From assembly GCA_044349305.1 (NCBI GenBank), contig JBIKRF010000189.1, positions 1-14,173 of the forward strand: DNA of 14,173 nt. Direction: 5' to 3'. A model generated the notes under the pieces. The model saw nothing but the letters and a program-made list of their open reading frames with translations, did not search any database and was not told where the DNA came from. The position numbers and the translations under genes were made by a program. Shown here one piece after another: positions 1 to 5,504 of this stretch (the stretch's first letter is position 1; the number at the start of each line of letters is the position of its first letter). The stretch is from CAIZGX01 sp044349305. GTDB taxonomy: Bacteria; Bacteroidota; Bacteroidia; Flavobacteriales_D; Sanyastnellaceae.

Positions 1-290
1 AACCAAATATGAACCTTTTTAGAGCAAGTCATAAAATACAAGTAATTAGACCTCAGAATCCTTACTTTTCAAATCTGTCCTGCGGGGTCTGCTTGCAAAA
101 CACATATGACTATTCTCCTTTTGGTGTAAGCCTTGATGGGAGGACGGTGGAAAGTGATTTCTACCGCCGTGGGTTTAATGGCATGGAGAAAGATGATGAG
201 TTCAAAGGGAAAGGGAATAGTTACGATTTTGGTGCGAGAATGTATGATTCTAGAGTTGGGAGATTTTTTTATCCAGATCCCAAATCGAAA
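1..290 (+). repeat. Left arm of an ~290-bp inverted repeat (orphan Rhs tip leader plus core)
   Basis: This stretch matches the reverse complement of 4392-4681. The first 102 bases (1-102 against 4681-4580) are identical. Identity then drops as the Rhs core proceeds and fades near 280-290. The first ~84 bp are not related to the third Rhs copy at 6448-6190, whereas everything from 85 onward is. The arm begins at base 1, so it may continue beyond the window. Confidence 0.9.
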
Positions 291-998
291 TCTTATCCAG
301 ATTTATGCGAATATGTTTTCGTTGCGAATAATCCAATTTATTTTATTGATATTGACGGAAAAAAGATAATAGTACCTATAGTTGATCAAGCAACTGTAAT
401 AAGTTATGTTGAAGATCAGTTTGGAGGACCTATTTATACATTCAAGAAGAATGGAGAAATGAAACTTAACAAGAAGGAATATAACGCTATTAGTGGTTCT
501 TTTAATGACGAACAGAAAGAAATTTTCACTTCAATGACAAAAGTTATCAATAGTAAAAGAATACTAGAGGTACAAATAACTATGGATGACAATTTAAATT
601 TTAAAAGAAATCCTCTTGTTCGTGAAAATTATATCGATGAAAATGGAATGAATAAATTTCGATTTATGCCTGAGTATGATGGCGAAGGTGTAATAATTCC
701 ACAATTAACTCAAGAAGGATTAACTTTTCTGGTTTCTGCAAATGATGATAGAGCTTTTATTTTTATTAATGCTAAAAGAGCGTCCATTGGAACCTTTGAA
801 GCTGCTGATGGCGCAAAAACCTCTGCGAGTGCCAGTAGTGTTTATATTCATGAAATACTTGACCATGGATTGGATTATATAGAAACCGGGACAATAGATG
901 AACCAGTTAATTCAACTAAAAAAGACAATGTAAAGTTTCATAATTTAGCTTTGAAGAATAAAAAATCAATTGAAAGAACTGGAAATGATCATAATTAG
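9..998 (+). CDS. Orphan Rhs C-terminal tip with HExxxH metallopeptidase-like toxin domain
   Basis: This is a detached C-terminal end of an Rhs/YD-repeat protein. Residues 27-46 (VCLQNTYDYSPFGVSLDGRT) and the following RxYDSRVGR and DPKSKSYP blocks up to about residue 119 are the end of the Rhs core. Residues 120-329 are a variable domain with the motif H281-E282-I-L-D-H286-G, which resembles the HExxxH zinc site of some metallopeptidases (M49 uses HELLGH). No other ligand is identified. Residues 1-26 are not Rhs-like and no good ribosome binding site precedes the ATG at 9, so the frame may be silent until joined to an rhs body, or may start upstream of the window. Its stop overlaps the next gene, a likely immunity gene. 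The tip is clearly more AT-rich than the rhs body at 6450-7964. The Rhs assignment is firm. The peptidase activity is an inference. Confidence 0.8.
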   Translation: MNLFRASHKIQVIRPQNPYFSNLSCGVCLQNTYDYSPFGVSLDGRTVESDFYRRGFNGMEKDDEFKGKGNSYDFGARMYDSRVGRFFYPDPKSKSYPDLCEYVFVANNPIYFIDIDGKKIIVPIVDQATVISYVEDQFGGPIYTFKKNGEMKLNKKEYNAISGSFNDEQKEIFTSMTKVINSKRILEVQITMDDNLNFKRNPLVRENYIDENGMNKFRFMPEYDGEGVIIPQLTQEGLTFLVSANDDRAFIFINAKRASIGTFEAADGAKTSASASSVYIHEILDHGLDYIETGTIDEPVNSTKKDNVKFHNLALKNKKSIERTGNDHN

Positions 999-1491
999 AA
1001 ACAAAATCACTTGGATGATTACGTCAGTTTTGTGTATAAATTTTGTATTTTCTCAAAATAATTTAGTCGTAATAAAGCCGAAAATAAACAGAAAGAAAAT
1101 TGAATTTTCTTTATTAAATTTAGGGTCCTCCCCCTTTATATTCCATAATTTACATGCAGATTTTCATGGAAAATCAATCTATCCCAAATTTTCATTTTTA
1201 AAAAATGACACGTTGGTAATTGATTTATCTAAACGAATACAAAATTATCAATTAGGTCATACGATGTATGATTCGATTATTATAGATGGTTCAAAAAGAA
1301 TGACTGAATTATTTTTACAATCAAAGAGGATGTATCATTTTGCTGTAGATCTTGATGGTGTATTCACAGTAAAATGGGTTAAATTAATTATTGAAGAAGA
1401 AGAATTAATATTCAACCCCTCAAATAATAAATTGCCACGAAAACAACAGTACTATGAAAAAGAGTCTACAAATCGTAATAGAAAAAACTAA
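985..1491 (+). CDS. Small Sec-exported protein, candidate immunity partner of the orphan tip
   Basis: No family is recognised. The ATG at 985 overlaps the upstream toxin-tip stop by 14 bp and gives 168 residues. A TTG at 970 would add five residues but is less likely. Residues 1-23 form a Sec signal peptide: charged RNK, then a hydrophobic stretch WMITSVLCINFVFS, with probable cleavage before Q24-N25-N26, as is common in Bacteroidota. No lipobox cysteine is placed correctly, so the mature protein is predicted to be soluble in the periplasm or secreted. Position directly behind a polymorphic-toxin tip, small size and lack of homology to neighbours fit an immunity protein. The export signal would place neutralisation in the periplasm. 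The role is inferred from position only. Confidence 0.65.
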   Translation: MIIIRNKITWMITSVLCINFVFSQNNLVVIKPKINRKKIEFSLLNLGSSPFIFHNLHADFHGKSIYPKFSFLKNDTLVIDLSKRIQNYQLGHTMYDSIIIDGSKRMTELFLQSKRMYHFAVDLDGVFTVKWVKLIIEEEELIFNPSNNKLPRKQQYYEKESTNRNRKN

Positions 1492-1507
1492 ATTACGGCT
1501 GTTTTTT
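1482..1507 (+). terminator. Weak AT-only hairpin between convergent genes
   Basis: A 7-bp stem, AAAAAAC pairing with GTTTTTT, has a 12-nt loop and continues into GTTTTC. It overlaps the stop of the immunity candidate and lies before the convergent recombinase gene. The stem is nearly all A:T, so terminator function is uncertain. Confidence 0.25.
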
Positions 1508-1566
1508 GTTTTCAATTTCAGCTTTGATATTCGAAAAAAAGGTGTGTTCATTTGGTTTATTCCAAA

Positions 1567-2661
1567 TTACCCCAACCCATAATTCCTAATCTGCTCAAAC
1601 ACTTTATCAGCCTCTTGATCAATGACATTCTGCGCCATTTTTACGTAGCGAAAGAACTCTTTCGAGTTGGCAGCATGGCCAGATATTTTTCGTACAATAT
1701 GTTCTGGCATTCCGAGTGCAAGCATGGTTGAAATAGCTGTTTTGCGCATGGTATGTGTGCTAATGTGGTCAGATAATTTATAATGTTGTTTGCGCTTTTC
1801 ATTTCGGTAAAAAACAATTGCTTTGCCGTTTTTCTCACGCGTCTTCACCATTTCAAAATCATCTGGCAGCATTTTGGCTAATACTTTTAATTTTCTATTG
1901 AACCATTCCGGGGTCATTTCTGGTAATAACTTACCATTTTTTCGTTGGTGTTTTTTGATGATTTCTGTCGCATAATCAGGTAATTTAACACTTGTAAAGG
2001 TTGCCGTTTTTTGAGATTTTACTCGAATGTAATAGTCATCGTTAATCACATGTAAGTTCTGATGTGAAAGGTTCAGTAAATCTGAAACACGCAAGGCAAT
2101 GGTACAGCCAACAATAAATGTATCTCGGATTTTCTCCAGTTTTTTACGTTTGATTGCTTCATTAAATGCTTGATTGTATATAATATATTGAAGCTGTTCA
2201 ACGGATAAGGCCACGATGGGAATCTCCTCTTTGGGAATGTAAAAGGAACGATGATAAGATCCTACGGGAATATGTTTGTCTCCTTCCAGGTAATTGAAAA
2301 ACGCGCGTAATAATTTCATTAAAGAACCCACATAATTATCATAGTAGTCCTTTTTCTTGTAGAGGAAGTTGGTGTACTTCATATAGAACTTCGCATAGTA
2401 TTTTTTGGCGGCTACTTTTTCTTTGTAATTCAGGTTTTGATCGATGTAGATTTTCATCCGAAATGAACTTTGCTCGGAAAATTCTTTCAATGATCGCTCC
2501 AAACAGCGATACATACGCACAGAGCCCGAGCCTATTCTTTGCCCGTTTTTCTTCGTTCTAACGCCGTTTTGGGTTTCGATAATCATATCGTTCAATAACC
2601 CGAAAAATTGCTCCTCTGAGAGCGCCTTGCTCTTTTTTGAGATGTTGATTGGTGTTGCCAT
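1567..2661 (-). CDS. Tyrosine recombinase / phage-integrase family protein
   Basis: A 364-residue site-specific DNA recombinase of the tyrosine (lambda Int/XerCD) family. Residues ~50-130 form an SAM-like core-binding region. The catalytic domain spans ~150-350 and all expected residues are visible: R191 in ALRVSDLLNL, K218 in KSQKT, H303-T-M-R306, H329 in ISGHAANS and nucleophile Y339 in FFRYVK. Length is normal and the frame is intact, so it should be active. It lies between the two inverted orphan Rhs tips, transcribed against the left tip and in the same direction as the right tip. Its upstream region holds phased repeats and a palindrome that abuts the ATG, suggesting autoregulation or recombination sites. 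It could act on the Rhs inverted repeat (an inversion system), or be the integrase of an element that happens to carry the tips. The family is certain; the substrate is unknown. Confidence 0.95.
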   Translation of the reverse strand: MATPINISKKSKALSEEQFFGLLNDMIIETQNGVRTKKNGQRIGSGSVRMYRCLERSLKEFSEQSSFRMKIYIDQNLNYKEKVAAKKYYAKFYMKYTNFLYKKKDYYDNYVGSLMKLLRAFFNYLEGDKHIPVGSYHRSFYIPKEEIPIVALSVEQLQYIIYNQAFNEAIKRKKLEKIRDTFIVGCTIALRVSDLLNLSHQNLHVINDDYYIRVKSQKTATFTSVKLPDYATEIIKKHQRKNGKLLPEMTPEWFNRKLKVLAKMLPDDFEMVKTREKNGKAIVFYRNEKRKQHYKLSDHISTHTMRKTAISTMLALGMPEHIVRKISGHAANSKEFFRYVKMAQNVIDQEADKVFEQIRNYGLG

Positions 2662-2682
2662 ATTTTCTTTTGAAAGAAAATA
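2661..2682. promoter_or_regulatory. 22-bp perfect palindrome touching the recombinase start codon
   Basis: Arms TATTTTCTTT and AAAGAAAATA are separated by TG. The left arm begins at the last base of the recombinase start codon. In mRNA it would form a hairpin over the A-rich region normally used for initiation, and in DNA it could be an operator for a dimer. The function is inferred from position. Confidence 0.45.
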
Positions 2683-2836
2683 CTTTAGAAAAGGTTTTGG
2701 GGTTACTTCTAATCAGGTGAAAACCTTATTTCGAAGGGAATCTCACATGGTTATTTTGTTTCAAACGAAGCAAAAACCTTTTAGATCTATCAATTTAAAG
2801 ATTGGAAGGTATAATTTCTTTGTTTTCACTGGTTTT

Positions 2837-2933
2837 TACTTTGAAATTCAACAAGTTTACATGTTTTTCCTTTGAATTTCCCAATCGTTCCTGTGAAATT
2901 CCTTTTTTTTAGTGGAGATTACTGTGAATTTAC
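2837..2933. repeat. Four degenerate repeats with helical phasing (31-21-31 bp)
   Basis: Copies start at 2837, 2868, 2889 and 2920 and read TACTTTGAAATTCA, TCCTTTGAATTTCC, TCCTGTGAAATTCC and TACTGTGAATTTAC. The consensus is T(A/C)CT(T/G)TGAA(A/T)TT with two more C/A positions. The spacings of 31, 21 and 31 bp are close to 3, 2 and 3 turns of B-DNA, so all copies face the same side of the helix. Copies 1 and 2 are longer matches (2832-2849 and 2863-2880, 16 of 18 identical). They are candidate binding sites for the adjacent recombinase or an accessory factor. Confidence 0.6.
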
Positions 2934-2997
2934 TATTGATTAATCAAAAATGACGGTGATTTCTCTTTTGCTATTTTAATTGACTAATTAAAAATCA
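2934..2997. repeat. Pair of 20-bp direct repeats
   Basis: Positions 2934-2953 (TATTGATTAATCAAAAATGA) and 2978-2997 (AATTGACTAATTAAAAATCA) match at 16 of 20 positions, 44 bp apart. The first copy contains a perfect 12-bp palindrome. They adjoin the phased repeats and may belong to the same recombinase-binding region. AT-richness makes chance similarity possible. Confidence 0.4.
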
Positions 2998-3052
2998 AAA
3001 TTTTACAGTTTTTTTTTGTTACATCCATATAAAACTAAGAAGGAAGCTCATC

Positions 3053-3628
3053 TTAATTAATCTTAAAAAATGAAGCTGGCAAAAAATCAAAAAAACGAAT
3101 GAATTCATCGTTATTGAATTCATATATTTTAGAATGATGAAACAATTCATTTTTATCATTAAAATAAAATGTGTCACTATATGAAAAAGATTGGTGGTCG
3201 TAGTAATCGATTAAAACAACACAATTTATCTCCTGTTGTCTAATTGAGATTAAATTATTTTTTTCTCTGTAAGACGTGCTAAAAACAAACTTTTCAAATT
3301 CGTTTACTTTTTTAAATGAATTGAATTTTTTTGAAAAATACAAAGTATCCTGATTCACGACAATAATTTTTTTCAAATAGTTTATTTCATTTGAGTGCTT
3401 TTTGATTACATATTTTTGATTCTGAAGAAATGAAAATATATCTCCTGCTCCATGGGTAACATACGTTGTAAAACAATCGTCTTTGAATTGATGTATGCAA
3501 GATGAAAATGAAAAAACTCTCATTTCCTTGTGTAGTTCTCTGTCTTTTTTACATGATTTACATGAAAATAATAAAAATGTGATGCAATAAAAAAATAATG
3601 CAATGAACAGTTTGATTTTAATGCACAT
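3053..3628 (-). CDS. Small lipoprotein, candidate immunity partner of the HEIFH orphan tip
   Basis: No family is recognised in this 191-residue protein. The N-terminus is a lipoprotein signal: MCIKIK, a hydrophobic run, then lipobox L20-F21-S22-C23. The residues after C23 are K-S-C-K-K, without the acidic cluster used as a surface-export signal in some Bacteroidota, so a periplasm-facing lipoprotein is likely. The ATG at 3628 overlaps the toxin-tip stop by 11 bp, an arrangement matching the other two tip genes in the window. This supports a translationally coupled toxin-immunity pair. The mature part is rich in Phe, Lys, Asn and Tyr and is very AT-rich, as expected for a horizontally moving tip module. 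The immunity function is inferred from position. Confidence 0.65.
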   Translation of the reverse strand: MCIKIKLFIALFFYCITFLLFSCKSCKKDRELHKEMRVFSFSSCIHQFKDDCFTTYVTHGAGDIFSFLQNQKYVIKKHSNEINYLKKIIVVNQDTLYFSKKFNSFKKVNEFEKFVFSTSYREKNNLISIRQQEINCVVLIDYYDHQSFSYSDTFYFNDKNELFHHSKIYEFNNDEFIRFFDFLPASFFKIN

Positions 3629-4673
3629 GATAAAAATATATTGGCTTATTTACTCTAGTATTATCAATACTTTTATCCGGCACTTTATAAATTTCATAGT
3701 TTGACGTTGGTGAAGGTACTACAAAGAACTTTTTATATTCATGATCCAGTCTCTTTTTCCCGCTAGAATCCCCATCATTATTTTTCATTTTTTGTGAGAT
3801 TTGATTAACTAAGTTGATAACCCTGTTTTCTTCATGATTCCCCATTTTGGGAGGTATTCCATTTTTATTATTTAAACCTTTAATGTATCCAATAGGGTTA
3901 TTTTTAAATCCTTCAGCATGAAAAATCTCATGTAATAGGATCATCGCAGGAGAATGATTATTTCCTTGATTATCCGTCATTGCTTGATTAAAGTCCCAAT
4001 TAATTCTACCAATTATATTTCCATTGTTTCTGACGGTATTAAATTCTCCTTCGTCAAGATTTTTATTTGAATTTAAATCTTTAAAAAGCAATTTTGGGGA
4101 GAAAGAGCCCCCTCCAATTGGCCTAATAGTGTATTGGATTTCGAGAATTTTCTCATCGTTTTCCATATCATTAAAAACAGATGTCTCTTCCGAAAAATAA
4201 TTTTTTACCTGTTTATAACTTTGCAATATTACACTTTGTTCTTTGCCTTTTTCAATGATTGTTTTTCCTTTAGAAATAGTTGCAACCAGTGAACCATCTG
4301 AATCATATAATTTTACAATCTTACCTTCACTGTCAATATTTGTTATGCAGTTATTCATCATTATAGAATAATTACTAAAAGAAGGATATTTTTGAAAAGC
4401 TGGATCAATAGAAAGCCATCTCCCTACCCTAGGATCATTTATCCTCGCCCCAAAATCATAGGAATTCCCTTTACCTTTTACCTCATCATCCTTCTCCATT
4501 CCATTAAACCCAAGGCGATAGAAATTGCTTTCCATTGTCCTCCCGTCAAGGCTTACACCGAAAGGAGAATAGTCGTAAGTGTTTTGCAAGCAGACCCCGC
4601 AGGACAGATTTGAAAAGTAAGGATTCTGAGGTCTAATTACTTGTATTTTATGACTTGCTCTAAAAAGGTTCAT
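3618..4673 (-). CDS. Orphan Rhs C-terminal tip with HExxH metallopeptidase-like toxin domain
   Basis: This 351-residue frame has the same first 33 residues as the frame starting at position 9, in opposite orientation. Rhs core runs from residue 27 (VCLQNT) through YSPFGVSLDGRT, RINDPRVGRWLSIDP and MMNNCITNIDSEGK, to about 118. The rest is a variable domain with H248-E249-I-F-H252-A-E-G-F, a classic HExxH zinc-peptidase motif. N-H280-E281-E282 thirty residues later could supply a third ligand. The variable part does not resemble the other two tips apart from the zinc motif. Residues 1-26 are non-Rhs and no clear ribosome binding site precedes the ATG, so expression as an independent protein is doubtful. 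A wrecked HU gene lies upstream. The lipoprotein gene downstream is the probable immunity gene. Confidence 0.8.
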   Translation of the reverse strand: MNLFRASHKIQVIRPQNPYFSNLSCGVCLQNTYDYSPFGVSLDGRTMESNFYRLGFNGMEKDDEVKGKGNSYDFGARINDPRVGRWLSIDPAFQKYPSFSNYSIMMNNCITNIDSEGKIVKLYDSDGSLVATISKGKTIIEKGKEQSVILQSYKQVKNYFSEETSVFNDMENDEKILEIQYTIRPIGGGSFSPKLLFKDLNSNKNLDEGEFNTVRNNGNIIGRINWDFNQAMTDNQGNNHSPAMILLHEIFHAEGFKNNPIGYIKGLNNKNGIPPKMGNHEENRVINLVNQISQKMKNNDGDSSGKKRLDHEYKKFFVVPSPTSNYEIYKVPDKSIDNTRVNKPIYFYHVH

Positions 4674-4681
4674 ATTTGGTT
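4392..4681 (-). repeat. Right arm of the ~290-bp inverted repeat
   Basis: This is the reverse complement partner of 1-290. Bases 4681-4580 equal 1-102 exactly. Beyond 4681 the sequence runs into the HU remnant region. The segment between the arms is about 4.1 kb and holds both tip bodies, both immunity candidates and the tyrosine recombinase. Confidence 0.9.
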
Positions 4682-4847
4682 AAAAATAGGCAACTTTTGG
4701 CAGTTTTTATGCAGTAAAAACACTGAATTTGGGGATCTTATGAATAACTGTTTGATGCAACGAAGTGCTAATTTTACAGTTTTTCGTATGGTTGTCAGTA
4801 CGAACGTTTACCACCGGTCTCTTTTTATTTCCTTTGACTTGTCAAGG

Positions 4848-5048
4848 CTATCTAGTGGGTGGGTATCTTTCTGTTTGCGTTGGCATATCATGAACCTAAA
4901 ATGTTCCGAAGCCGATTAACGTAACTTTGTCACTTTTGGCTAAAGTTTCTGATACGGTTTCTGTAAATGCTTCCAAAAAGGCTTTTGCTTCTTTTAGCGA
5001 TTTGCCTGTTTTCTCGGCAAGGGCATTTATTCATTCTGATTTATTCAT
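4848..5048 (-). pseudogene. HU-family DNA-binding protein remnant
   Basis: Reading from the ATG at 5048 on the minus strand gives MNKSE, a TGA stop (5033-5031), then INALAEKTGKSLKEAKAFLE and AFTETVSETLAKSDKV, ending TLIGFGTF followed by TAG (4898-4896). After that a degraded QTERYPPTR occupies the place of the conserved ARTGRNPQTG arm, followed by TAG at 4850-4848. This is the bacterial HU/IHF-type fold with the highly conserved VTLxGFGTF segment. Three in-frame stops show it is dead. Weak similarity may extend to about 4780. Its ATG overlaps the stop of the immunity candidate at 5041 by 8 bp. From here to 4682 nothing else is recognisable. It is probably a relic of a gene that once followed the rhs tip, or a scar of rearrangement. 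Confidence 0.85.
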
Positions 5049-5499
5049 GGTTGTTTATTTTTTCTGCAATCTCTGATCTTTTATCATTTAAAAACTCTAT
5101 TAAACCGTCAGCGTAAGCACAATTTTCTTCTTTGAAATCAAATTGAACTTTAAATGTTTCATAAATACGAATTTGGAACAGTTCAAGATAAAGTAAAAAT
5201 GAAACATCTCCTTTTTTGAGATATTCATCAGAATAACAGCATTTTATATCGGTAACAGTTTCATTTAAAATACTTTCAGAAAGTAGTTGCTTTAAATAAG
5301 GCTCATTCTCCCTCAGAGAAGCCTCAATTCTTTTAGAAAGAATTTTTCCAGAATTATTATCAATAACTACAGATACACCTTTTATTAATTCAATATCAGA
5401 TGTGCTTCCCTTTATTTTGTTGGAAAATGTCATCGAATCGGGTTGTTGTGAATTAGTGCAATTTGTAAGAAACAACATAAATATTAAACAGTATCTCAT
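5041..5499 (-). CDS. Small lipoprotein, candidate immunity partner of the HELLGH tip
   Basis: No family is recognised. The ATG at 5499 gives 152 residues and lies 5 nt after the rhs stop. A TTG at 5508 (TTGA overlap with the rhs stop) would add three residues. The N-terminus MRYCLIFMLFLTNC is a short lipoprotein signal with lipobox L-T-N-C. Asn before the Cys is unusual, so lipidation is likely but not certain. The following residues TNSQQPDS lack an acidic surface-export signal. The mature part alternates Lys, Glu and Asp with hydrophobics and has two adjacent cysteines (KCCYSDEY). Tight coupling to the rhs gene and the parallel with the two other tip-lipoprotein/exported pairs support an immunity role. 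The function is inferred. Confidence 0.65.
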   Translation of the reverse strand: MRYCLIFMLFLTNCTNSQQPDSMTFSNKIKGSTSDIELIKGVSVVIDNNSGKILSKRIEASLRENEPYLKQLLSESILNETVTDIKCCYSDEYLKKGDVSFLLYLELFQIRIYETFKVQFDFKEENCAYADGLIEFLNDKRSEIAEKINNHE

Positions 5500-5504
5500 A
5501 TTTA

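Larger units (their letters stand above)
2662..3052. other. 391-bp AT-rich intergenic region upstream of the recombinase
   Basis: No gene is seen. The region holds the start-codon palindrome (2661-2682), an inverted pair AAGGTTTT/AAAACCTT (2691-2698 and 2720-2727) with a further AAAACCTT at 2773-2780, four phased repeats (2837-2933), and a direct-repeat pair (2934-2953, 2978-2997) that includes the 12-bp palindrome TTGATTAATCAA at 2936-2947. No TAnnTTTG promoter element was found reading toward the recombinase. The density of repeats is what one expects of a recombination or replication-type regulatory region. Confidence 0.6.

Noticed and set aside
2627..2875. Plus-strand frame of 82 codons over the recombinase upstream region
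   Set aside because: It overlaps the recombinase start antisense and the repeat array, with low-complexity translation and no recognisable motif; the repeats better explain the region.
2683..3052. CRISPR array or replication-origin iterons
   Set aside because: The repeats are short, degenerate and not separated by unique spacers of constant length, and no replication gene is nearby; recombinase or regulatory sites fit better.
4641..4919. Plus-strand frame of 92 codons between the orphan tip and the rhs partner
   Set aside because: It is antisense to the HU remnant and the orphan-tip leader and has no protein-like composition.
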